Below, piece after piece: positions 26,466-38,073 of a stretch of 64,000 nucleotides of DNA. The notes beneath the pieces were generated by a model, which was not told the DNA's origin, searched no databases, and saw only the letters and a program-made list of their open reading frames with translations. The position numbers and the translations under genes were made by a program. The DNA comes from Dirofilaria immitis (taxonomy: Eukaryota; Nematoda; Chromadorea; Rhabditida; Onchocercidae): the NCBI GenBank assembly GCA_024305405.1, contig JAKNDB010000068.1, positions 7,245,501 through 7,309,500 on the forward strand. The letters run 5' to 3'. How positions within the stretch are numbered: position 1 is the first letter of the stretch; the number at the start of each line of letters is the position of its first letter.

Positions 26466-29400
26466 TGGAGAATCAACATTCAATCAATACATCGATTGAA
26501 TATGATAACTAATAAACAATTTTCTCCTTAAAGAAATAATATTTTTATCAGATAGTAAAAAGGAACTTGCTGGAAAAGAAAAACAGTAATAAATTATTAG
26601 GCAGAATTTCCTGCTTTTGCTTCAAAATCCTATGTTTCAATTTTTGAATCTTTTTCAAAAATATCTCAACTATGATTACGTCCTCATTTCTTAAATTGAT
26701 CTGAATGCTACTATCTGATTTTAAATGTAATTGAAGTTTTGATTAGTGCGTATTGCACCATTGCACCAGTCATCAGGCTATATGAATGAATAAGCAACTG
26801 ATCAAGCGTAATACATCCCAATATGTTCAACAAACTACTATTAAAGTGATTTAACTTTTACAGCATTGGTGAAAGAGATGGTGCAGGAAGGGAAAAGAAA
26901 TTTTTGAATATAAGTTTCATTTAATTAATGGATATTACGTTTAAGTAATGAAAAAATTGCGTGATTGCGTGACACTTACTTTTTATATATAAAAATAATC
27001 TGTTGGTATAAGCAAAAATTCGAATTTAAATATTATTTATAAAATATAGAAAAGATCAAAAATAATATCCAAAATGCAATCAAATTCAGTTTTTCGAAAA
27101 GGTTGTAGGTAATTGTTTTTTTTTTTAAAGTTTTTTCAGTCTTCTCATTTTATGTTATTTTTCACTACAGTCGTCCTTTCATTTCCAATTTATCCCTATT
27201 CGCTTTCATAACTTGCTAAAAATTAAGCATAACTTAATCCAAGAAAACTTACAATTCTACCTTCCAAATTAAACAAATCCATTTTTTATTTCTAAAAATC
27301 AAATCGTCCTACATACTCCAAAAATTCACTTTTTTTTCATTTACCAAATAAATGCATGGATTAAGCATTTTTTTCGATCATTTATTTCATTTTGCCATAA
27401 TTGACCAAATTACCGAAATTGTTTGAAAATTTCTCGAATTGTGAAAATCATTTAACTTATATAAAATGTATATATAGAAATAACATTAATTATCATATGT
27501 AGCTACCATTAATTGGTATCGTTAAGAGATTCTCTACTCCGACCATTTCAAATCAATTCCTGAGCATCATCGTCCGCTTATTCATCTTTGTTTATTGCAT
27601 GCTTTTTTAATTTTTGTTGAAATTTGTTTTTTAACATGAATTTTTCTTTTGCTGATATGAATGTTTAGAACATCAATACCATATGAATTTTGAGGAACTA
27701 TGCAAAGAAATTTCTTTTTCTTTTGTCAGATCATTTAATCTATCAGAATGAAATTAATATTTAATCTTAATTTGACTCATTGCTTCAATATTAAATATTT
27801 TGAATCAACAAACTCGGTTTTTATAAGTAATTTTAATTATGCCACAGTTTAGTTTACTATGTTTAGTTTTGTTTCTTTTCTCTAATTTTTTTATTCTGAA
27901 AAATTAAATTTCCCCAATATTTTCCAAAATTATTAAAAATATTAAAAATCTGAAAAGAAAATTTCAACTTAAATTCAATTGAATTATCAAAAATGTCAAT
28001 TTAATAATAAATTTAAATCAAATTAATAAGAAAAGAATTGATGAGAAATGTTTTATTCAAGTAATTAGCAATAGTGAAGATAAAAAATATGCAAAATTTT
28101 ACCAATTTTTTTCAATATAATAGTTCGCGAGCAAAAACTAATTGAAAGTATTAATATTAAAAGTTATCTAATAATGTTTAAAATAAGTTTGTCATCATAA
28201 TCTTGTCATCTTGAATTCCCTAACCAATACTGGTCTCTTTCATCAATTTGATTGATTCCATTTTCCCTATTTCTATAATCCAAAATTTAATATCATTAAA
28301 AGAATAAATAGCAATAAGTAAACAATCGAAGATATTTGAAAATTTAGCACTTATTGCTTTGCTTATGCACGCAATTCGCTTAAAATCTTTTTTTTCAAAC
28401 AGTTTTGCATTTTCTGCTTCAAATTAATCAATTATTCATTAAATCCATTAGAGAATTATTTATATAGCAATGAATTTATTTTGTAAGGTTAATAAGTATT
28501 TCTAATTTATTTTCTTTTCAATAAAAATATTTGAATTTTAAAAATTTATTTTCAAATTCTCAGGTCTTCTTAATCGCTTTTAGTTTTATTTCAGTTTATG
28601 AGAATTAAATTCCTAATATTATTAGTGATTAAAATTTCATATTAAGTTATTTATTATTTGTTTATCTCACTCATTTTATTTCCACTTCCAACATTTTTAG
28701 TCTTTATCAAATTAAAAAATTTAAGAACGATATCATAAGAATTGTTTTCAAATTAAAATCGATGGCGCAGAATTTTTTTCCTGTTATTTATCCAAAGACT
28801 GCATTATATTTTTTAAGCTATAACTAACTTAAGATAAATAATATGATTATAAATGAATCTAAATAAAGTGATAATTTTAAACAAAATTAATAATCTAAAG
28901 TATTGAATGAGTCTGAATAACTTAGATATTATTTAAAAAAAAAACACTACACACAGCGTATTTAAAAGACCATTCTGTTTATTTAAATTAGATTTTCAGC
29001 AATAGCATCTGCAATTACAATGAAGTTATTCAAACTTATTTGGATGCTTATGATCACTTCGATCAAAATATAATTTCTACTATTTCGTATTTGCAGAAGT
29101 GCCATAAAAAAACTTGGAAATATTTATTAAAAAGTTAAAAAAATTATATGTTATAATCGATTTGAAATGAAGCTTGAATACATTACAACTTTTTGTAAAA
29201 TTAGATGAAATTTTGAAAGAAAAAGAAAGAATAAGCACGAAATTTATTCATCTTATAAAATCATCGATAAGCTTTGAAACGTGGAGAATTTTTTCGAAAT
29301 TTTTGCAAAAATTTCTTATTTAGTATAAGGCGTTTAAGTTGCTATCTGCAATGAAATATTAGAAGAAAATTAATGAATTTATATGGGAGATTGTTCAATC

Positions 29401-30740
29401 ATTAAAGGCTTATTTCCATTTATCTTTTGAATAATTAATGATTTCTAATTTATTTCAATTGTTACATTTTCTTGGTATTTCTTCATCGACAGGAATAATC
29501 ATTTATTTTATTTTTTAGATTTTTTTGTCACTCATTTGTTGCATATGCAGTAGAATTTATTGCAAGAAATTGCAATAAAAAAATACAATAATTCTTTGAT
29601 AATTGAAATTTTCAAGAGATATTTTTGATAAATTTGAATAGTTTACTTGAGTTCTATGAATTCGATAGAAGTCTTCTAACCAAGCGCTTTATTTGCTAGT
29701 TATTTTCAATGTTATCCATGATGCATTCATTTATAATCGAATGCTCAATCTGATTAATGTTATTAATGAAATTCAAATCATGAGATTCATCATGCTCGGT
29801 ATCACGAAATCAAAATTGCAGATTTTTCATAATTGTAGCAAATTTTGGTATTTTATAAAACCACCGACTTATCTAAAGTCTGAAGGTCAATAATTCGAGT
29901 AGCTACAATTTCTACAATCATTTTAAATATAACTCAGTAAAGTGCAATTAGGATAAAATAAAGATGGAATGAAGAAATGAATAAGACAAATTATCTGCCC
30001 GATATAAATAAATATTTTTTAAACTTAAATTCAGTGCTTTTAGTATTTAAATAGTTGGCTAAGACGACTGTATTTAAGGATGGAAGAATTTATTTGCATT
30101 TAAATGTTGATGAATTTGAAATTGATTAGGCGGAGCTGTTTCTCTCTGCTTGTATTACTATTGAATTGAGCGGATGAATGAGGTGAATAAGTTATGGAAA
30201 GCTCCATTCCAATATGAAGCCAATTTTATTCAATTCAGTACAGCCTTGGTCATTTAAATTGCTAACTTGTTTTCCCCCTTTCAGCTAATTTTTTTATCCA
30301 TAAAGAGTAACTTCTTCATTTTTAATTAGCGTTATATCTATTTTAACATTGTAAAAATTACGAATACATGTCACTGCTTTATGTTACAAGCTTATCCAGA
30401 TTTTTCTGATTCCTCTAATTACGAATTCATTCCATAGCTGTACGGTTATTGCAAATTTTAAACATTTTCCAGTTTACTACTTGAAATTAGCCTATAAGAT
30501 ATGAAATGGCTCGTTTATCCGAGAATTCTTGAATCCAATTCTCTCCGATAATTTGTAGCCATTGCTATTTATTTTGTGATAAAATTTTCACTTAATCATC
30601 AACTTAATTACATTCTATGTCTGTAGCAATGAAAATAATAGGAAGTAATGGAAGAAGCAGTATCATTCATTATCAAAAGAAAATCAGGTTGTTTATATGA
30701 TTGCTGCCGGATAGATTGATATTATTTTGATGGTGCAGCT
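26466..30740. other. AT-rich intergenic stretch
   Basis: No coding exon, RNA gene or organised repeat was recognised between the globin and the carbonic-anhydrase-like gene, which are transcribed away from each other. Promoters of both genes should lie here, but no specific element can be named. Confidence 0.5.
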
Positions 30741-33705
30741 ATGACACATATCATTTTATTCCTAGCAACGTTCTATCCACAACTGAAAGCATTAAGAATA
30801 AATGATTATCCATGGACATATGATAACGATCTTTTCGGAGGTAATTTTCGCATAAATTTCACATCAAAACTTAACAATCATAAACATATTTCGTCACATT
30901 TTCTATTTAGGAAATGATTTTTTTGTTTAAAATTTAAGCAATTCTAAAGCTGAATTTTAATTGCAGGACCTGATTTCTGGGGTTTGCTGAGCAAGAAATG
31001 GAAGATGTGCGCAAAAGGAAAGATGCAATCACCAATAAATATCAAAACATCATCGATCTTATTCGATCCTCGATTAAATGACATCAAAATAGATCAAGTA
31101 TCGGTAACTACTTTTTGATATTCTTATTGAAATATATACATATCTTTGTAAAAGAATTAAATAAGAGATTTACAAGCATTAATATTTGTAATGCTTAGTG
31201 CATTATACTTTCATAATTAAGAAAATTATTAAATAAATTCAAAAGAACAAATTAAATTGAAATAAATTAAATTTTATTAGTTCTATATAAAAAAATATCA
31301 AAAAATTTGTGTATAATAAAGCTTATATCAAAGTTAGGAGTGTACGATCTCTTATTTTGACAACAACTTTTAAATTTAAATTAAAATAGAATTAAATAAT
31401 TAACAAGTTTTTACTTAAATTTCGAGTAGAATTTGAAGGATTTGTTTAGCATTTGATTTGAAATGTTCCCAATAAAAATATCTTTTCACTTTGTGATTAT
31501 AATAAAATGTTCAATAGTTTCCAGACAACAGCTGAAATGATGAACATAGGTCAAATGCCACGACTGCGAGTACTTTATGATATTCATTCTTCTAAGATAA
31601 ACATTACCGGTGGACCATTGCGTCCTTATAAGTATCGCTTGCAAAGAATCGATTTTCATTATTCAAACGATGAAGAGACGGGTTCGGAGCATGCTATCAA
31701 TTCATGAAACTTTCCTATGGAGGTTCTTTTTTTGTTTTGAAAAAGATAATGTTTAAATTTATGATTTAGAACTAAAAGATAAATTTCTAATTTTAAGTTT
31801 TATACTTTTATATTGAAAATATCTACTATATATTGCAGTTATAAATACTCTAAACGATGAGTCAATCAAAACGGTTTGACCGTTTGAAAATCATAAGATT
31901 GGAAGCATAAGATCGGGAAATAACAAATGTTCAGATTATGTCAAGGAATGATGTATTGTTGTGTAATGCAAAAAAATTCCTTCGCCTTGCAGATTCAGCT
32001 GATAACATACAATACCGATTTGTATTCCAATTTCACAACAGCTTTAACACTGCCACGAGGAATAGCCGCTGTCTCGATCATCGTTTTGGTTATCCTCGAA
32101 TTTTGTGAAAAAATTCCTTTATTTTTTTTTGGTTATTGAAATAGTTTTTGTAGCATTTTCAATAATATCATTATAATGAAGACTTGATCTTGCCTAAATA
32201 ATGAATTTACTTTAAATTACTTCTCTTTAAAAAATAAAAATAATTGATTAAACGAAATTTGTATCTTAGTGGATAGAATTAAAGTTTCATTATCAATCAT
32301 AGAAAAAAGTTGCAGATTGATGAACATACCAATGGAGAACTACTGAAAATTACTGAATCTGTTGAAAAAGTACCTTTCAGAAGTAATGATCAGACTTCAT
32401 TTCCGATAGTGATAGTGAAAATAAAATGAAGAAATCACTTCCTTCAGCATATTGTCTCTCCTACGATTATTATTTCTTCATTTGCAGAATTCTGAATACC
32501 CTCTTCGCTTTTATCAATTAATTGTAGTGTAGTGTAATGAAGAAATTTCAGAAAGGCGAATTACACTGCATGAATTGAAAGTGTGGAAATTATTTCCATC
32601 TTTAATAGATTATGTGACATACGAAGGGTCAATGACATCACCAGGATGTTATGAAACAGTCACATGGATTATACTTAATCATCCAATTCATATTACTCGA
32701 ACAAATGTAAACTTTTATTATGAAAATAGACTGAAAGAGACAAGAGAAAGAATTCCGAATGAGTGTTGGAATTAATTCTGGCAAGACTGATTATTTCAAT
32801 AATCTAAAAAGGGCAGGGACCATAGTTGAACAGAGATTGGATTGTACCTCAATTAAGCAGCTAAATCCTCAAAAATATTGCTTGTTTTTTTTCATCTCAA
32901 ATAAGGGAAATTTAAGGATTTTAATATGAAATTTCAAAAATTCATTTAATAAATTTATAACCGAATAATTACTATGAATATATTGAAGCTAAATGAATGG
33001 AGAAAATTACAACGGACTGCTATAAAAGAAAAAGAACCTCAGTATGTGGCTCCCAATTTCAGGCCATTGCAACCTTCCCATGGCCGATTAATTCGAACTA
33101 ATATTATTAGTAGGGTAAGTAAGTTATAAATGCCATCTCGTTTAATTAGTAAATTAGTAGCAAGAATAAATCTAAACCAAACAGTATATAGTGATTTTTA
33201 CTTTTTCTGATAAGCAAGTGCTTAAATCGATTGATGGATTGAAAAGCATATTTATTGATATTTAATGGCCAATGTGTAACAAGTCAACGGCTGTCGCTAG
33301 TCATTAATTTATCATATTTCGATTTCAATCTAATTTTAAATTATCCTTATTGCTCTAACAAATTTTTCATAGCACATTATCATTTATACAAGTTCACATG
33401 ACTGAGCAAGAAGAGTCTGTCTTTATGTAATTTTTTGCTCCGATGATGGAAAATGATCGTTGCACCTTTAAAAGCTTATCGTTGAAAATGAAAGTTCAAC
33501 TTCTTCTTTAGTTGCAATTCTAATCATAAAATGCTTCAAATGCGGGTTCCAAACGCTTCAATATTTCATCCAAATACAACATAGCTAAAGATTATAAAAA
33601 TCTGCATCTAATGTAATGTAAGTTGTTTCATTCTAGAATACCAGTATGGAATGCAAAAGTCAGATTATGATTTCACGATATCGCTCGAATTTGGGACGAA
33701 CTTGA
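30741..33705 (+). CDS. Carbonic-anhydrase-related protein (CA10/11-like, cah-1/2-type) with an in-frame TGA
   Basis: Alpha-carbonic-anhydrase fold, predicted secreted and non-catalytic. Exons: 30741-30840, 30967-31103, 31525-31722, 31993-32088, 32316-32382, 32552-32706, 32989-33114, 33637-33705. All phases agree and give 315 codons plus stop, the usual family length. Residues 1-17 are hydrophobic, consistent with a signal peptide. Family landmarks are QSPINI, TGGPLRPYKYRL, GSEHAIN, EGSMTSPGCYETVTWIILN and NFRPLQP. Of the three zinc ligands the first is replaced by Asp122; His124 and His135 remain, as in acatalytic CARPs. Codon 140 (31705-31707) is TGA, flanked on both sides by conserved sequence in the same frame, so it replaces one residue. 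The exon at 32989 follows an atypical TATTGAAG acceptor. Either a sequence error, a segregating null allele or a young pseudogene. Confidence 0.88.
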
Positions 33706-33955
33706 AGTTTTTGGAAGAAAATTTCTTGATAAATGATAACATCACCTCGAAATGTGAGTACTTTACTTAAAAAAATACGAATATAAGTAAAGTACATTCT
33801 TTAAAATTATTAATTTCATCAATTATTATACTATGCCCACTCATTTTGTTATTCAAAAGTTAAATTCCTAAGAATTTGCTATATTTTTAAATATGCGCTA
33901 TTAACGATGAACAAAATATAAATTTGCATTAGTAAAATGCCTCGTATCAATTAAT

Positions 33956-36900
33956 TTATTTAGAAACAATGGTAGTAATATTGGAAGTTGCTAGTCGTTG
34001 CGGTTCAGTGTTAAATATCCTTAAAAATTTACTATCTACATTTGCTTGTTTTTGTCCTTGACAAGTTAAAGGCCTTTGCAATTCTGGAGATTCATATTTA
34101 GATGCTATTCCGACATCCTGAATCCAATGCTGGGTAACCAGCTTAGAGTTCAATACTTCCTGCGAATTAAAGCATATAGACCTGTCTAGGCTGTTCGCTT
34201 GCAGTATTTTTTCTTCTCATAATTGTTGACAGTGCCATTATAAAATGAGAAAGTTTCAGTAGAGGAGTCTTCGTCAGAAGCTTGATTTCCAGTAGCTTCT
34301 TTGGATCCTTGGGAAGAACATTCTCTAAAAATTAAATCCACTAGTAAATAATATTATGAAGTCGCATAATCACACTGTTCCCTTCTTATCAATAAAAATA
34401 CCTGTTATCTTCCAAAGTAGTGATATATGATTCTGAAAACTGTGGATCACTACTGATCATGGAGAATGATTCGCAAGCTGAATAGAACAAAGAATCACTA
34501 TGTTCTGATTCTTCCATGATGAAATTTGGACGTACTAGATTGCCATTAACTTCGTAATATTCTCGTAAAGCGAACATATCTGTCCGTATATTCATTACAA
34601 CATTATCATAACTGAAATGCATTTTGCATCAAAAAAATTACTTTAAAACCTCGAAAAGTCTGCCGGAAATAAAAATTTTTAAATTTAGCCTTAAAAAGCC
34701 AGGTAGTATAGTATAGATGCTCAAGTGCCACACTGCTTATAGAACTAATAATGCAAACAAATAATTACACTGTCTACATAACAACAATCTTATGTATATC
34801 TATAAAAATAGATTAGATTTTGTAAACTATTGTTATATCGTTCAATTAAAGTATCTATTGTAATTATCATTGCCTTTTCTTTTGGCCATATTAAAATAAT
34901 GATACATATTTGATAGCATGAAATACTTCCAAGTTATTTGTGAACCTTGAATAATGACGGTGTTTTTCAACAATTCAGAATTGATAGTGCTGTTGATATG
35001 AGATGACAATGATCTGCAAAATAGTATCATATTGTTGAATATTGAGTCTTTGATTAGTAAGAATAACTAAGCAGTTAGCGTATAAAAACGCTTGGACGTT
35101 GATTGACTAGTTAGGGATATGAGCTGTGAAGGCGGGAATTACTTGAATTTAAATATTACATGACGGAAGTATCGCCAATCGAAATATCGCTATTTGTGGA
35201 AAGGTTTTTTGCAATAAACTCATTCGCCCTAACACTTCTCTTGGCATTTGGATTCTTTTGTCTTTCTCTTGAATCCTATTCTGTTTTAGCCTGTTTGAAG
35301 CTTGTGCTTCTTTCCTCCTCTGAAAATTTTGTTGAAGTACTATCCTAAACGGTTCCGAGTATACAACAATAGGTTGATTCAACCATTGATGTTTGAAAAT
35401 TTCCAACAGATCTGGCCGTCTAGATGGAGTGACTGCAAGACATTGACGCAATAGATTTTCACAGTCTGCAATTAAATATGTATAACTTTGAAGCGAGTTT
35501 AATCTTTTAGCACTTCAATCAATAATGAGTAATAAAAAGTGGTGAGAGGAAAAAAGTTGAAAGGATAATTTTGAAATTTTCAAAAGAAATTTTACAAGTT
35601 GATTTTTCTGAAGGTCGAAACAAAAAAATCAATTCTGCATATAAATCGAACGAACCTTTTGAGATGTGTTTTGGAATGGTAAATCTGCCTAAGCAAATTT
35701 GAATTTCATTTTGAAAAGGTAAACATCCAGAAACCATGACGTACAGGACTATGCCTAACGACCATACAGTTGCTTCTGATGGCATGTATGTCAAACGTTT
35801 AAACCATTCTGGTGGGCAATATGAACGAGTGCCTAGAATTCAAGACAAGAAATTTTAACTTTTAAACTTCCATATGTAACCTCATTCACCATAAATACAA
35901 CGGAAAATGATTGATGTAAATATGTAGCTAGCATAGCTGAATTCTTTAATCCCACGAAGACTAGGACATGTTGAATGTAACTCATTAACTCATTAAAGAC
36001 CTCCATGTAGTAATTTATTCTTTAAAATATTATTTAAAAAAAAAAAAGGAAAAAATCATATAGTTGTTGCTGGATATAGGACAGTGAAAATATCTTCGGA
36101 TGAGCATTTCTAACAATCAGCATGCCGTACTGCTCATAATTTAATTAATTGCTTATATACTTCAAGAATAGCACTATATCCATATATAAATAAGTATGAG
36201 ATTGAAATATAGTGAATAATGAAGAAATCTTGAACCTAATAACTTTCCGAACCTAATATTCAATACTTAAATATTGTAAATATACCCTGGAATTCTTTGA
36301 TGCATGCCTCAGAAATCAGTGCTGCAGCTCCGAAGTCCACTAACATTGCTTCTCCGGTATGCATATCAATGATTACATTCTCATCCTATAAAATAAATTC
36401 AATCTTCTTAATAGGCCATCCAAACAATTAATAAATGCCTGTTTTCAATCATCAAAAGCAGAGAATTAATTTAATTTCATTATAATTTGCTGTTACGTCT
36501 TTAAAATTATTATATTTTATAAATTTAGTATTTTCTGAATATGAAAGATGATATCATTAGATGGATATTTCTGTGTTAATTATAATATAACACAATTTGC
36601 CCGAAATTTATCAATTTATTCGATTAAAAAAGTTCAAATATGGGACGATAAATATGCATGAATGATAGATACCATCTTTCTTTTAACTATATAATCTCTT
36701 TCTTTGCCTTAATGAAAATTGATTTGTTAATATTAAATTGATTTTTTCTAGACAACAATGGTATTATAACCAAAAATATACCTTAATATCACGATGAAAG
36801 ATACCATATGTGTTATATAACAGGCAAGTTGTATTTAATATTTGTACAAATATCGATCGTGCAATATCTTCATCCAAATAACCATAAACTGAAATGAGAT

Positions 36901-38069
36901 CGAACAAATCCAAGCATTGCTCTGGTCGCTCCATTACTATCAGAAAACCTTTCGAACTGCAATTTGCTTTCATCGATATAAACGAAAAAAAAGTGGAAAA
37001 TTATCGATAAGACCAGTGTATTTATCATAAAATTGATGAATAATTTATCACTACTGATTGGAAAATAAATAAACAAAATCTATAAAAAGTAAGATTTCAG
37101 CAAAACAAACTATTATTTAATTTAAATTGAGCAAAAGAGTTATGCTTTATAGTTTAAATATCTTTTACAATTAAGCTATATAACAAATAAAGACAACAAT
37201 TGCTTCTTTTCAAGAATTATTCGCCAATTTTCAAAAATATTTTTCTCGAAGATGAGATGAAATCGATATAATGATAATATGTTAAGCATTAAGAACTTTA
37301 GAAATTTATAAATTTGAAGAGATTTTTAAAATGATTGCTGACTTAGAGGAAATATGCTCGAAAGACAATATTCTCATACTTCAAAAATCTACAAAAATTA
37401 GAGAAGAGACGAATGAAATACCGTACTTGGCAAACCAATCAATTAGTTGAACCACGCCCGGTACACTACGACACATTTCCAGCAAACAAATTTCGGTTGG
37501 AATTAGTTGCTTACATTTCTGCAAATTTTCTTCGGCAAAATATTTTCAGATAGATTGGAAAGAATAAATGGTAAAAACTAATGAAAGTCACTACAAATGT
37601 GCATTTGGCCAATAGCTTTGAATTTTAAGCCTTAAGTTCGGAATTGACCATAGTCCATTCCCTGACTCGTTTGTGCTCAACGAATTTGACAGCAACTGGA
37701 GCGTTATCTTCGTTACGTTTTGCTTTGTAAACAATCCCGAATCCTCCCCGACCGAGCTCCTCTAGTATTGTATATTTCTTCCGGAATTGTTTTGCTCCAT
37801 GTGCTGCAATAAATCTATCCTGATCACTTTTTTTTTAAATCCATAATAATTAAGTCTAAGCTTTCTTGATTCTGAAATGGAAAATTTCTTTTGAGTTATA
37901 ATTAAATCCAAATTCCTTTGTAGAAAGGCTAAAAAAATCCTTCATTTCATTTTAGCAAGTGATAGAATTTATGGATTAAAAGTTTTAAAAGAAGCGTACC
38001 TTTATCGTTTAAAAAATTGATATTATAGGATATGCAATAAGTCAAATCTTGTAGTCTACGACACAACAT
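33956..38069 (-). CDS. PIM-family serine/threonine protein kinase (prk-1/prk-2-like)
   Basis: Cytosolic/nuclear serine/threonine kinase of the constitutively active PIM group. Exons (minus): 38069-38000, 37871-37649, 37518-37427, 36956-36782, 36385-36286, 35832-35656, 35465-35234 (or to a stop at 35149), 35013-34927, 34611-34402, 34324-34231, 34159-33956. With one base restored the total is 555 codons. Glycine loop GRGGFGIVYKA; VAIK lysine in VAVKFVEH; PIM hinge with proline in MERPEQCLDLFDLI; catalytic loop FHRDIKDEN; DFG in MLVDFGAAAL; RSYCPPEW in place of APE; VWSLGIVLY without the usual aF aspartate, as in PIM. The C-terminal 180 residues are acidic/polar and unconserved. An A9 run (T9 at 37828-37836) shifts the frame before the kinase domain; ten A restores it. 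Donors after 37649 and 34231 are the weak GTCAA. Confidence 0.94.
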
Positions 38070-38073
38070 ACTG
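38070..38073 (-). other. Probable trans-splice acceptor of the kinase gene
   Basis: On the minus strand TTATTTCAG (AG at 38072-38071) is followed by one T and then the ATG at 38069. The adjacency of acceptor and start codon is typical of spliced-leader addition in nematodes, and it supports the choice of this short first exon, whose donor (AAAG/GTACGC) is strong. Confidence 0.5.

Noticed and set aside
31705..31707. TGA as a selenocysteine codon
   Set aside because: The family has no selenoproteins, the position is not an active-site residue, and I saw no SECIS-like hairpin.
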